Part shown: piece after piece, positions 49,703 through 59,237 of the stretch
Layout of the letters: every line of letters starts with the position of its first letter
Numbering within the stretch: position 1 is the stretch's first letter
Translations under genes and position numbers: made by a program
The notes under the pieces: model-generated
What the model was told of the DNA's origin: nothing
Databases searched by the model: none
Seen by the model: the letters and a program-made list of their open reading frames with translations, nothing else
Assembly: GCF_019973615.1 (NCBI RefSeq)
Contig: NZ_AP024238.1
Coordinates: 2,170,001 to 2,234,000 of the forward strand
Direction: 5' to 3'
DNA: 64,000 bases
Source of the DNA: Rhodoferax lithotrophicus
GTDB lineage: Bacteria; Pseudomonadota; Gammaproteobacteria; Burkholderiales; Burkholderiaceae_C

Positions 49703-50976
49703 TCGTGTTTGATGCGCCCTTCCATTTTGTCCAATGTGTCTGTTTCTCCCCGGTAACCACAAATCTGAGCCCAGCCAGTAATACCAGGTTTGGCTTTATG
49801 GCGCAGTGCATAAAACGGTATCTTTTTCATGTATTCCTGGTTATGTGCCAAGGCATGAGGGCGGGGCCCGACTACTGACATCCGACCTTGCAAGACGTTG
49901 ATGAACTGAGGTAGCTCATCGAGACTGGTTTTGCGCAAAAATGCGCCAACACGCGTCACCCGAGGGTCTTTACGACTAGCTTGCGTTACATGACCTGCAG
50001 CCTCTTGGTGCACCACCATAGATCTAAACTTGTAAACCCAAATTTCTTCACCATTCCAGCCATGGCGTTTTTGTTTGAATAACACCGGTCCAGGTGACGA
50101 GAGCTTTACTGCAATGGCGATCACCACCAGTAGAGGCGTAATCAGTATCAAAATTACGCTGGCCACTACGATGTCCAGAGTTGCCTTGGCAAGCCTTTGC
50201 CAGCCAGCCATAGGTGAAACGGAAATATCCACCATAGGAATACCCAGCGTCACGCTCATACCGTGGTTCAAAATCTGGTACATCATCAAATCAGGCAAGA
50301 GTCTGATGTTGGCCATGGACTGGTTCAGCGCTTGCGTCAAACCATCCAGTAAATTGTGATCTTGCATGCGTAGGCCAATCCATATTTCGTCTGGCCGCAG
50401 TTCTGTATCCAGTCGTTTTACCTCAGCAAATTTGGAAGCACACTCTGTGCCCACAATTTCAAAACCACTCCAGGTCGCACTTTGTACGCGGTGCTGCACG
50501 GTGTCCATCAATGCAGACTCACCCACAAGCAATACCCGTTTGTGTTGGTAACCGGAACGACGCATTTTGGCCATTAGAAAAAAAGAGGCAGCGCGCCCAA
50601 GCCCGAGTGTGCCAATGCTGAACAACAGCCACGTAACCAGCCAGGTTCTGGAATACATCCCGGTAGTTTTTGTGAACGTCAAAACAAGCAGCAGCGCCAA
50701 CCAGCTGATCAACCAGCCCAATGTGACCCGACTCACCATTGCTGCCAGTGCACCACCACTCCATAATTTATAAATTCTGCTGAAAAAAAATGAGGAAAAT
50801 AGGGCCCATATAAACATAAGCAAATTTTCTTGCGGGCGAAGAGATACCCAAGTTCCTTCAGTGGCGAATCTGAACTGATAAGCAAGCCACCCACCCACAC
50901 AAATAGCAATGAAATCAAATGCTTGAACAATAAAATCAGTCAACAAAAAGGATTTGCGAATAGTAAATAGCGACAT
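49672..50976 (-). CDS. Undecaprenyl-phosphate sugar phosphotransferase (WcaJ/WbaP type), C-terminus replaced by transposon
   Basis: 434 residues as written. Four or five N-terminal membrane helices, a CoA-binding-like domain with RVLLVGESALMDTVQ, another helix, then the catalytic domain with FKQKRHGWNGEEIWVYKFRSM in pieces and TSLDELPQFINVLQGRMSVV. The host frame ends at RIKHD (residue 425). The last nine residues and the stop come from the transposon end. The missing 30 residues lie at 12617-12712. These enzymes start polysaccharide repeat synthesis by placing a sugar phosphate on undecaprenyl phosphate. Loss of the conserved WSxWxDLK helix may reduce or abolish activity. It is last in its operon. 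Confidence 0.92.
   Translation of the reverse strand: MSLFTIRKSFLLTDFIVQAFDFIAICVGGWLAYQFRFATEGTWVSLRPQENLLMFIWALFSSFFFSRIYKLWSGGALAAMVSRVTLGWLISWLALLLVLTFTKTTGMYSRTWLVTWLLFSIGTLGLGRAASFFLMAKMRRSGYQHKRVLLVGESALMDTVQHRVQSATWSGFEIVGTECASKFAEVKRLDTELRPDEIWIGLRMQDHNLLDGLTQALNQSMANIRLLPDLMMYQILNHGMSVTLGIPMVDISVSPMAGWQRLAKATLDIVVASVILILITPLLVVIAIAVKLSSPGPVLFKQKRHGWNGEEIWVYKFRSMVVHQEAAGHVTQASRKDPRVTRVGAFLRKTSLDELPQFINVLQGRMSVVGPRPHALAHNQEYMKKIPFYALRHKAKPGITGWAQICGYRGETDTLDKMEGRIKHDCDFSNKMRQ
49702..49706. repeat. Right copy of 5-bp target site duplication (ATCGT)
   Basis: Direct repeat of 12710-12714, immediately outside the right end. It is part of codons His-Asp of the wcaJ-like gene. Confidence 0.93.
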
Positions 50977-50981
50977 GTGGT

Positions 50982-51176
50982 TTAAATGCTTGGGTTGTCG
51001 ATGTAGCTGACCTTTTCGGCGGACTCAAGTACGAAATGCAACAGTTTGATTATGCAGTTGTAACTGCTCCAAAATGACTTCGTGTGAGGTTTGTATCCGA
51101 GGTACTTTCTGAGTTGATGAATGACCAATTCGGCCTCAGTTTTGGTGATAGGCCAGTGGCTGGCTTGGCCCATCAT
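50982..51176 (-). CDS. Small unknown protein in the polysaccharide operon
   Basis: 64 residues, MMGQASHWPITKTEAELVI to DNPSI. The ATG lies 6 bases after the wecG-like stop and the stop lies 5 bases before the wcaJ-like start, so it fits tightly in the operon. It looks helical and soluble, with many His, Lys and aromatic residues. I do not recognise the family. Position argues that it is real. Confidence 0.55.
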   Translation of the reverse strand: MMGQASHWPITKTEAELVIHQLRKYLGYKPHTKSFWSSYNCIIKLLHFVLESAEKVSYIDNPSI

Positions 51177-51182
51177 TTGGCT

Positions 51183-51947
51183 TCAATCGTCCATCCGAGA
51201 TGCCTTGAAGCCGGTCTTTGCCATGCCAGTAATAAACAGCGTGTTGGTTACCAAATAACGCCGCCATAGCCGACGTGGCTCGGCAAAAAGGCGGTGCAGC
51301 CATTCAAGACCAGAGTTTTGCATCCACAGCGGGGCTCGCTTGATGGTGCCTGCGTGGTAGTCAAATGCTGCCCCCACGCCCACCATGGCAGCATGCACAA
51401 TGCCCCGGTGCTCGCCCATCCACACCTCTTGCTTGGGGCAGCCCAAGCCCACAAACAACACATTGGTGCCTGAGCGGTTGATCCTGTTGGCATAGTCAAG
51501 ATCTTCATCTACAGTGAGCGTGCGAAACGGTGGTATCACCATGCAACCCAACTTCAACATGGGAAACGTATGCAGCATAGCCGCCAACAGCCTGTCCATA
51601 GTGGCCTCAGTACCGCCGTAGAAAGACACAATCTGCCCCAGTCGCTCAGCTTGGGCTAGGTAACGCCACATTAGGTCGGGCCCATTGATGCGCTGCTGGT
51701 CGCGGTAGCCCGCTCGCCGCAGTACCCAAGCCACTGGCGCACCGTCTGGGGTGACCATATCAGCGTGCTTAAGCACATGCGCCAAAGCGGGATGCCGGTT
51801 GGCCGTGACTGTCATGTGCACATTGCAAATACATACCACAGCGCTTTGGCGAGCCTGCCCTTTGGTCACTAGACGGTGCACGGCAGTGTCCCAATCCATC
51901 AAGTCGATGGCTGTATTCAATACCATGGCTCTCGTTCGTTGTTGCAT
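51183..51947 (-). CDS. WecG/TagA/CpsF-family glycosyltransferase (GT26)
   Basis: 254 residues from ATG 51947; ATG 51926 (MVLNTAIDLMDWDTAV) is an alternative with better spacing to a ribosome site. Family motifs are present: VTPDGAPVAWVLRRAG with the catalytic Asp, INGPDLMWRY, VSFYGGTEATMDRLL, and FVGLGCPKQEVWMGEH. These membrane-associated enzymes add the second sugar to a lipid-linked sugar, here probably after the wcaJ-like enzyme. Upstream neighbour is the hydrolase gene. Confidence 0.9.
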   Translation of the reverse strand: MQQRTRAMVLNTAIDLMDWDTAVHRLVTKGQARQSAVVCICNVHMTVTANRHPALAHVLKHADMVTPDGAPVAWVLRRAGYRDQQRINGPDLMWRYLAQAERLGQIVSFYGGTEATMDRLLAAMLHTFPMLKLGCMVIPPFRTLTVDEDLDYANRINRSGTNVLFVGLGCPKQEVWMGEHRGIVHAAMVGVGAAFDYHAGTIKRAPLWMQNSGLEWLHRLFAEPRRLWRRYLVTNTLFITGMAKTGFKASRMDD

Positions 51948-52030
51948 CTCTCCCTACTTTCTTGTATGCGTCTCAATCGGACTCATCAAATTACATGGTT
52001 AGCAATAAACCCGCATAGCCAAGATTTAAA

Positions 52031-53302
52031 CTACTGCACATATAAAACAGGGGTGTGCGTCAAAGTGACACCATTTGGCGTTATAGCCAGCCACCTCCCG
52101 TCCAGCATTTGAATTTTTTGCACTTTCCATTGCTCCGGAGGTAGCCAGTTTTTTTCATTTCCTGTTGTCCATGCAATGAATCCTTGCTTTCCGTCTGGGT
52201 ACACAATACGACAGGTCCACAACGCCTCGCTTTGAACGCATTGCTTCAAAAAGCTTCCAACTAACCATTCATAAACCTGCCCAAATGCTCGCCCAGCGGG
52301 TTTGATCACTTTCGTCTTTGGCTCGATTGAGCCCATATATCCGTCATCCCATGCATACCAATAAAACCGCTCTACTCCACTTGCCTTTGTCAAAACTAGT
52401 GCACGGGCAACGTAGCTTGCTGCTTCATCAGGCTCTAACCTTTTCCAAGCGCTAGGTGCACCCTTTTCAGAAGTGCCGTCCGTATTGGCTATGCGCCACC
52501 CTGCTTCGGTGTTCCATAATGGCAGCTTGGAATATCCATACTTAGCCACAATGGCCTTTATCTCTGACACAAAACTGGGCAATACCTCAGGTGGCATAGC
52601 CGTAACATAAAAATGGTATCCGATGACATCAGCGAACTTACCCCCACCCGCCGCCAAATATCTGCTTAGCCATTGTTTTGCATTCGTGCTGTCACCTGTA
52701 ATCGAAGGGGAAACCACCGTATTGGTCGAATCCACTTCCTTTATGATTGAATACATTTCTTGCGCAAGCTCAACTAATTTTTCGGGTGAACCGGAGTAAA
52801 ACTTGGGTAAATTCACTTCGTTCCAGAGTTCATAGCAGTGCACTCTACCTTTGTACCTTGTTGCCACTGTACGCACGTAATTTCGCCAATCCACCATACT
52901 GGCCGGTTCAGCAGAATTGCCAACCGCATAGGCGGACTGTTCGCTCGGCCTTGCGGATGCCCAACTTGGTGACAGCCCTAATGGCAAAAGAATCTCCACT
53001 CCGTGGGATTCGGCCATTTCGACATATTTGTCGAGTTTGCTGAAATCCCATTGGCCTTTTGTCGGCTCCAGCAGCGGCCACTGAACATAAGCATCCCACA
53101 GCCGTAAGGTACCAAATTTCACAGTCGGCCAAGGTGTTGGATTGCTAGATGCAAGGAGTTGATGCATGTGTTGCCCGAAGTATTTCGCGTCAACAGGAAA
53201 ATTCGCCTTATAACTATCAGCACCGACCGAGGACATAACACCTACACTCAAGATAGAGGCAATAAATACTTTGAGTACAACCATGACAAATCCGGTATTC
53301 AT
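52031..53302 (-). CDS. Secreted glycoside hydrolase (GH39/PslG-like)
   Basis: 423 residues with an N-terminal signal peptide (cleavage near SSVGADS). The start could be 53302 or the internal Met six residues on. The fold is a TIM barrel: general acid/base Glu in CYELWNEVNLPKFY near residue 162 and nucleophile Glu in LPLWNTEAGWRIAN near 268. Resemblance is to PslG, a periplasmic endo-glycosidase encoded in exopolysaccharide clusters that trims or clears polymer. Its substrate is presumably the polymer made by this cluster. Confidence 0.82.
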   Translation of the reverse strand: MNTGFVMVVLKVFIASILSVGVMSSVGADSYKANFPVDAKYFGQHMHQLLASSNPTPWPTVKFGTLRLWDAYVQWPLLEPTKGQWDFSKLDKYVEMAESHGVEILLPLGLSPSWASARPSEQSAYAVGNSAEPASMVDWRNYVRTVATRYKGRVHCYELWNEVNLPKFYSGSPEKLVELAQEMYSIIKEVDSTNTVVSPSITGDSTNAKQWLSRYLAAGGGKFADVIGYHFYVTAMPPEVLPSFVSEIKAIVAKYGYSKLPLWNTEAGWRIANTDGTSEKGAPSAWKRLEPDEAASYVARALVLTKASGVERFYWYAWDDGYMGSIEPKTKVIKPAGRAFGQVYEWLVGSFLKQCVQSEALWTCRIVYPDGKQGFIAWTTGNEKNWLPPEQWKVQKIQMLDGRWLAITPNGVTLTHTPVLYVQ

Positions 53303-53311
53303 CAGTGAAAA

Positions 53312-54223
53312 TTAGAGAGAATTCAACCAAATCCAAGTTTTTGTCACACCTTCCTTTAAACCAATACGTGGCTGCCAACCCAATACATCGCGTACCTTAG
53401 ATACATCCAAAACAACGCTGGGCACATCGTATGCCCGCCCTGTTTTATACATCGGCTTCATTGTGCAATCTGAAACTTCCATTGAAATATCCAACACATC
53501 ACGCACGGAATTTCCAACCCCGCTCCCCACATTTAATATACCGCAATATTCACTCTCACCAGCCAATACGCATGAGCGCGCCAGATCGAAAACATAAATG
53601 AAATCACGCACTACTGAACCGTCACCCCAAATCTCGATCCGTTCATTGTTCTTAATTTTCTGCAAGAAAGTACCAACTACCCCCTGTACCCCCGAATGTC
53701 CTTGTCTTTCACCATAAGGATTAGATACACGCAAAACGACGGGTTTTATTCCATGCAAAGATTGGTACATGAACAAATAGTTCTCTATAGCAACCTTTAC
53801 CACGCCATAAGAGCATATGGGTTTAAGGGGGTGCTTTTCCGGTATAGGAGATATATCTGGAATGCCATAAACTGTCCCACCCGAGGAAAGGTACACAATT
53901 CTTGAAACTCCATTTTGCAACATTAGTTGTAATAAACGAACAGTATTAATCAAGTTTCCTTTAATATCAGAAATTGGATCTAAATTTGAAGTCGAAGGAA
54001 CCGTTGTACTCACGAAGTGGTAAACACTATCTACTCCCACTAACGCTTCAGCCAAAGCTGAAACATCGCTGAAATCCGCCAAGCGATAATCAACATCAAC
54101 TAAGGGCGAACGATATAGCTCAGCCCCACGATCAAAAACCCTTACCTTATGTCCTGACAACAGCAAAGCATCTACAACATGGGAACCAATAAACCCATTA
54201 CCACCAATAACTAGTGCTTTCAT
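53312..54223 (-). CDS. NAD-dependent nucleotide-sugar epimerase
   Basis: 303 residues of the extended SDR family. It has VIGGNGFIGSHVVDALL at the N-terminus, SSGGTVYG with the catalytic Ser/Thr, and SYGVVKVAIENY with Tyr and Lys. It is like UDP-glucose 4-epimerase or related enzymes acting on UDP-sugars, and the substrate cannot be told. It overlaps the next upstream gene by 4 bases. Confidence 0.85.
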   Translation of the reverse strand: MKALVIGGNGFIGSHVVDALLLSGHKVRVFDRGAELYRSPLVDVDYRLADFSDVSALAEALVGVDSVYHFVSTTVPSTSNLDPISDIKGNLINTVRLLQLMLQNGVSRIVYLSSGGTVYGIPDISPIPEKHPLKPICSYGVVKVAIENYLFMYQSLHGIKPVVLRVSNPYGERQGHSGVQGVVGTFLQKIKNNERIEIWGDGSVVRDFIYVFDLARSCVLAGESEYCGILNVGSGVGNSVRDVLDISMEVSDCTMKPMYKTGRAYDVPSVVLDVSKVRDVLGWQPRIGLKEGVTKTWIWLNSL

Positions 54224-55230
54224 ACAGATTTATTCTTCCAATATTCGAACAAATCTTTACCATCCGTTTTTATCCAATGAATGGTTTCCCTAACATTTTC
54301 GTCCAAATTAGAATTTGCTACCCCGAACTCAGAAACAGTTTTAGCTGTGGGTGCAGGATAATTTTCGATCATATTTTTAAAACGGGCAGTATAGAGCGGG
54401 GAAGGAATTCCTACTTTACGTAACAAGTCACCTATAAAAGCAGGTATAGTAAACAAAATACTCGGCACTCGCCGTAAAGATTTTCCCGTTAAATTCCGAG
54501 AAATTGAATTCAACCAAACATAAGAATCTATTTCAATATCACCTAAGTAGTAGGTTTGTCTATTTACTTTGGTTACATCGGCTTGAATAATTTTCACGAT
54601 TTGATGAACCACATTGTTTACATAACCATAAGTTCGTAATACCGGAGAATTGCACGGATGAATATACAAACCCTTATCAATAATTTTCCATAATTCAATA
54701 GGGTAGCGAAGATGCCACGGCCCCCATATATTTGCAGGGCGTACAATCGTCCAGCAGCAATTCAGATTTGCTTCACGTGTCAATTGCTCAGTAATTACCT
54801 TGCTTTGGCCGTACTGAGTGTAATGCATATATTCATCATCACGGGTAGGTAACGGTTTTTTTTCGGATTTATAAACATATTGCGTAGACGTAATGATTAT
54901 CCGATTCAACCCTTCAGTTTTTTTTAGACAATTAATAAGGTTTTCGCTTCCTAATGTATTGTCAATATAGTCATCAAGTTTGTCACTCAGCGTATCAGTA
55001 CGCGCAGCCAAATGGATAACCACAGAAGGCTTAAAGTCGTGAAACGCCTTTTCAATATCGGTAATTTTCAACAAATTACCCTGAAACCAAAACTTATCAT
55101 GATTTTTTTTATTTGGCTTAGCTTTATCAAAATTACAAATAATATAATTTTGCCTTTCAAGCGCGTCAACCAAGTTGGTACCAATAAAGCCAGATGCGCC
55201 AGTAATTAAAACTCTCTCTTTATTATTCAA
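54220..55230 (-). CDS. NAD-dependent epimerase/dehydratase
   Basis: 336 residues, also extended SDR. It has LITGASGFIGTNLVDAL, IITSTQYVYKS, and YTQYGQSKVITEQL with Tyr-x3-Lys. It is distinct in sequence from the neighbouring epimerase. A likely role is making an unusual sugar nucleotide or reducing a lipid- or NDP-bound sugar for the polysaccharide. The gene is clearly richer in AT than the genes to its left. Confidence 0.82.
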   Translation of the reverse strand: MNNKERVLITGASGFIGTNLVDALERQNYIICNFDKAKPNKKNHDKFWFQGNLLKITDIEKAFHDFKPSVVIHLAARTDTLSDKLDDYIDNTLGSENLINCLKKTEGLNRIIITSTQYVYKSEKKPLPTRDDEYMHYTQYGQSKVITEQLTREANLNCCWTIVRPANIWGPWHLRYPIELWKIIDKGLYIHPCNSPVLRTYGYVNNVVHQIVKIIQADVTKVNRQTYYLGDIEIDSYVWLNSISRNLTGKSLRRVPSILFTIPAFIGDLLRKVGIPSPLYTARFKNMIENYPAPTAKTVSEFGVANSNLDENVRETIHWIKTDGKDLFEYWKNKSV

Positions 55231-56398
55231 AGTTTTGCTCCTTGAGTGTCATTTTGATAAGATTTAAAATATTTTTACTGTAGCTATCTAATGTGTATTT
55301 TTCTAAAAATCTATCAACTGATGCTTGAGAGTAGGTTGCATAAGTTTTTGGATTTTTTATTAAAAATAACACTTTTTCGGCAATTTGATCGGGTGATCTG
55401 GGGTCTACAAATAATCCTACTTCAGGTGTAACCATATTTGGAATCATCCGATAATTAGTTACGACTGGGACGGCACCGTAAGCCATTGCCTCCAATACAG
55501 AAACCGGTTGACCTTCGAACTTAAAATATGTTGGCAATAAAAAAATATTTGCCTTCAAAAAAGCTTGTGCTTTAGCATTTCCCATCAATCCTGCATAATA
55601 GGTTACATGATTTTGTAAATTATTTTTTAATATATAAAGTTTAAAGGCTTCTTCTGCTTCTAGCTCGTTGATATGCAATACTGCATCAACTGAATTTTTA
55701 AATGATCCAGCAAATACGCAATGAACATTCATATTATAGGTGTTAACTAGTATATTTAAAGCTTTAAGAACGTCCCAATATCCTTTGCTCTCAATCATAT
55801 AACTCAGATAAATTAGATTAAAAGTATGATTGGGGTTGTAAATCTTTCCTTTGTTGGTAATTAATAAATTCCGCTCTGGTAAACCATTACTAACAGAAAC
55901 AACTTTGTTTTGATAATTGTACAGCATGGAGAATTGACACTTGGTGAATTCTCCCTCTACAATAATAAAGTGTCCTTTGTTAAAATTAGTTCTAACTAGG
56001 TATTTGAACCATGGACTGAGTTCGGAGTAAAAATTACCAAAATTTGAACCAAACTGCTGCATCAAAATTCGATACCTAAACAGCCAAGCCAAATTGACAA
56101 AAAAAAGATCGCGTAAAAAACCTGCTTTAGTTTGGGCTGTATTTATATACAAAAGCCCACCACGATATTTAATAAACTTATTGATTGATCCGATAATTAT
56201 TTTTAAATATTCAAGTGTGCGTATAAGTGAAAACTTTCCAATCTTAATATTGGTGTATTCGGATGTCAAATCAATAACACCTACTGTGAAATTGTTGGCA
56301 ACTAGGAAATCCACCAATGCATCAAACATCATGGCCTGCCCTGAGAAGATATTTAACTTCTGATTTGTTCTTAAACCAATAGCAAGAATTTTTTTCAT
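55223..56398 (-). CDS. Glycosyltransferase family 4
   Basis: 391 residues of the GT-B fold. The C-terminal domain holds NLIYLSYMIESKGYWDVLKA, then FLLPTYFKFEGQPVSVLEAM with the conserved E-x7-E pattern and GAVPVVTNYRMIPNMV. The donor sugar is unknown. It is an AT-rich gene in the minus-strand operon and overlaps the downstream epimerase by 8 bases. Confidence 0.87.
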   Translation of the reverse strand: MKKILAIGLRTNQKLNIFSGQAMMFDALVDFLVANNFTVGVIDLTSEYTNIKIGKFSLIRTLEYLKIIIGSINKFIKYRGGLLYINTAQTKAGFLRDLFFVNLAWLFRYRILMQQFGSNFGNFYSELSPWFKYLVRTNFNKGHFIIVEGEFTKCQFSMLYNYQNKVVSVSNGLPERNLLITNKGKIYNPNHTFNLIYLSYMIESKGYWDVLKALNILVNTYNMNVHCVFAGSFKNSVDAVLHINELEAEEAFKLYILKNNLQNHVTYYAGLMGNAKAQAFLKANIFLLPTYFKFEGQPVSVLEAMAYGAVPVVTNYRMIPNMVTPEVGLFVDPRSPDQIAEKVLFLIKNPKTYATYSQASVDRFLEKYTLDSYSKNILNLIKMTLKEQNFE

Positions 56399-56408
56399 CG
56401 CAAAAATA

Positions 56409-56975
56409 CTAATTTAAATCCACTTTAGGTATTACTCTAATTACGCGAGCGGGATTCCCCACCACAATGCGGCCTGGCTCGACATTTTTGATAACTACAC
56501 TACCTGCGCCAATTACCGCTCTATCACCGATGGTGATTTCACCCAAAATAACTACATTAGAACCGATATCCACATCATCTCCAATAATAGGGGCAGCTCC
56601 GCCATAATCTGCAAAAGTTCTTGCAACTCCAATCGTTGTTGAATGTCGTAATATACAGTTCCGTCCGATAACTGCACGATCACTAACCACCAAGGCTTGT
56701 CCATGATAGAGACGTAGCCCACTACCGACATTTAACTTCCACGGTAATTCAACACACAATATCCATTCAACGGCTACTCGATACAAAATGACGTAGGGAT
56801 ATCCCAGTAAGCGGAATGGACGCGGGAGATATGAAAAAAAATTAGCTACACGAAAGGCAAGCATAATCAATTGGCCTTTAATATTGCCCTTATTTGCTCG
56901 CCAATCCTGAAAAAAAGAAAGGTGAAATCCTACCCTTGAATTTGGCACCGTCATTTTTTTCGACATGTTGTTCAA
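56409..56975 (-). CDS. Serine-O-acetyltransferase-like hexapeptide acyltransferase
   Basis: 188 residues. An N-terminal helical part is followed by hexapeptide repeats: LRHSTTIGVARTFADYG, IGDDVDIGSNVVILGEITI, IGAGSVVIKNVEPGRIVVG. The catalytic His is in ILRHSTTIG. It resembles CysE-related enzymes found in polysaccharide clusters, which O-acetylate sugars with acetyl-CoA. It overlaps the GT2 gene by 4 bases. Confidence 0.85.
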   Translation of the reverse strand: MNNMSKKMTVPNSRVGFHLSFFQDWRANKGNIKGQLIMLAFRVANFFSYLPRPFRLLGYPYVILYRVAVEWILCVELPWKLNVGSGLRLYHGQALVVSDRAVIGRNCILRHSTTIGVARTFADYGGAAPIIGDDVDIGSNVVILGEITIGDRAVIGAGSVVIKNVEPGRIVVGNPARVIRVIPKVDLN

Positions 56976-57724
56976 CTTTGATATTGCTTATTGCGGAAAA
57001 ACATAACAACATAATGCTTAATGCATTCATAACAAAAAATAAATAATGCTGGAATTACGCCTTTTCCATGAACAAGAGTAACAGCCATCGACTCTTTATA
57101 GCTGCGAATAGGGTTATTGCTGCTTATTCCATTGATTTGCATTTGCACAATCTGCTTTGGTACAAAAGCAATGTTTATCTTATCCCATATTCGTAAAATA
57201 AAATCATAGTCCCCGGCAACGCGAAAACCCTGGCTGAAATCACCATAACGCCTGTAAACAGATGTACGGACAAAACATGATGGGTGCGCAACTTTCATTT
57301 TCCTCAGTAATTGAGCTTTCTCGACACTGGCTCCATTAATGCATACCTTATAGCCAAGCATATTGACTTGTGCAATTTGCGCATGGCATAAATCATATCC
57401 ACCAGACTCCATCACTTCTACCATCATAGATATTACATTGGAATCCGTGTACCAATCATCAGAATTTAGAATATGAATGATCTCTCCCGATGCCAATCTC
57501 ACACCTTTATTCATCGCATGATAAATACCCGCATCTTCCTCTGAAATATACCGTACACCTAAATCATGCAATAATTCAACCGTTCCATCATTAGAACCAC
57601 CATCGATTACAATGTGTTCAATATCTGGATAGGTTTGGGCCTTTATTGATGAGACACACCTTTCGATAGTTGCATTACTGTTAAATGTAGGGGTTATCAC
57701 TGAAACTCGAACGATTTTTTTCAT
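56972..57724 (-). CDS. Glycosyltransferase family 2
   Basis: 250 residues with the GT-A fold. It has VSVITPTFNSNATIERCVSS, the DxD-like LNSDDWYTD region, and RVAGDYDFILRIWDK containing the catalytic Asp. A short hydrophobic C-terminus may associate with the membrane. It resembles WcaA/WfgS-type transferases that add a sugar to the lipid-linked repeat. Confidence 0.87.
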   Translation of the reverse strand: MKKIVRVSVITPTFNSNATIERCVSSIKAQTYPDIEHIVIDGGSNDGTVELLHDLGVRYISEEDAGIYHAMNKGVRLASGEIIHILNSDDWYTDSNVISMMVEVMESGGYDLCHAQIAQVNMLGYKVCINGASVEKAQLLRKMKVAHPSCFVRTSVYRRYGDFSQGFRVAGDYDFILRIWDKINIAFVPKQIVQMQINGISSNNPIRSYKESMAVTLVHGKGVIPALFIFCYECIKHYVVMFFRNKQYQS

Positions 57725-57852
57725 AACTTCTAAAAATGTGACAGTTCATGCGCGTTTTTTGCAAAAATCACAACCCATGAAAAAATGATTCCTTGTAAAT
57801 CAAAAGTAGTCTGGTTGTGAGTTTTCCAGGTGTATGAGCTAAACACCCGGGT

Positions 57853-59130
57853 TTAGTATCGGTGAGCAAAATTATTTTGCTGTAATATTGTTGGTTCAAA
57901 TTTTCGAGTAGCGGAAGTATTGTGAAGTGTTGATGGTATTATTGATAATCTTTCTATATAAAATAAAATAAATGTATATAAATTGAAGTTAATGCTATAG
58001 GATTCAAATGTATTAACCATTATATATAATAATACAAATATTAAAAATATTAATTTATTTTTGGTTGAATTATTTTTATGGTAAATGGATTTTATATATA
58101 ATATTGATAAGATAAATCCAATAAAACCTGTTGTGAATATGGATTCCAAAAAACCATTGTGAGCGGAGCCAGAAAAATACCCTATTAAGTCAGTCATATT
58201 ACTGTTAAAAGAAGTTTTATCGCTCATCACTTGATTCAACCCGACTCCAAAAAATGGATTTTCGTTAATTGAATTTATGTAGTATAACCATATGTTTATT
58301 CGTCCGGTGAACGATGTATCGACCAAATTATTACTTAGTGAGAGAAGGTCTTGGTAATACGTTGAAATTATCGCTGTCGAAGTGGATATTATTAATACAC
58401 CTATTATTATATAAGTTGTTCTTTTTATTAAAAAATCTGAAAAACTGCTTTTCGATGAAAAAATATTAGTAACAATAATTAGTATTGCCAAAATAATTGC
58501 TGTTGATGATTGGCTACCAATTATTAATATTAAGACGGAAAATGTTGTTATAATTTTAGCGGGAAAAGTTTTAAATTTAAATATCCATAAATAAAAAAAC
58601 AAAATAAATAATGATATATTTCCAAGGGTATTTTTATGGGTTGTAATTCCCTGCCATTTATTAAGATGTTCACCAATACTAATTCCGTATGAAGGTATGA
58701 ATATTATGCATGTATACGATAAAAATATAAATGCTAAGAAAATTTTATTTAAATATTTTGTTGTATTTTTATATTTAAGATAGTTAACTTGAAGTGCAAT
58801 TCCGATGTATGCAAGCACGATAGCGCTTGTTTGAATTATTGATTGATATGGCAGTTCGCTTTTCAAGGAAATAAAATAAAGATATGAGAAATACACTATA
58901 ATTATTTTTGGAATTTTCAGCGTGTTCCTAAAAAAAATAATTTTATACAATATTATAAATATTGCCATTAGAGCTAACCATAATTTAAATATATCTACTG
59001 GGAATATATTTTCATTTGTGAATTGTGAAAACTGATCTTGAGCACCATTTTGATTTATTAGCTGGATCGTACCAAAGGATAATAGAAACATTGGGGCTAG
59101 CAATATCTTTAATAATAGCTTATTGTTCAT
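57853..59130 (-). CDS. O-antigen polymerase/ligase-like membrane protein (Wzy type)
   Basis: 425 residues with ten or more hydrophobic helices. A large periplasmic loop contains TGRINIWLYYINSINENPFF and GVGLNQVMSD, the Wzy_C signature region of O-antigen polymerases and ligases. It is very AT-rich, more than any other gene here, typical of horizontally acquired wzy. In this cluster it probably polymerises the repeat unit. A flippase gene is not visible in the window. Confidence 0.82.
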   Translation of the reverse strand: MNNKLLLKILLAPMFLLSFGTIQLINQNGAQDQFSQFTNENIFPVDIFKLWLALMAIFIILYKIIFFRNTLKIPKIIIVYFSYLYFISLKSELPYQSIIQTSAIVLAYIGIALQVNYLKYKNTTKYLNKIFLAFIFLSYTCIIFIPSYGISIGEHLNKWQGITTHKNTLGNISLFILFFYLWIFKFKTFPAKIITTFSVLILIIGSQSSTAIILAILIIVTNIFSSKSSFSDFLIKRTTYIIIGVLIISTSTAIISTYYQDLLSLSNNLVDTSFTGRINIWLYYINSINENPFFGVGLNQVMSDKTSFNSNMTDLIGYFSGSAHNGFLESIFTTGFIGFILSILYIKSIYHKNNSTKNKLIFLIFVLLYIMVNTFESYSINFNLYTFILFYIERLSIIPSTLHNTSATRKFEPTILQQNNFAHRY

Positions 59131-59237
59131 TAATTTGTACTACTTATTCGTTATTAATATAATTAATTTCAAAATAATTAATTCAAGCTGCGTATTTTGC
59201 AAATTATGCGTCTGGACTGCTGATATGTTGGCATGAT

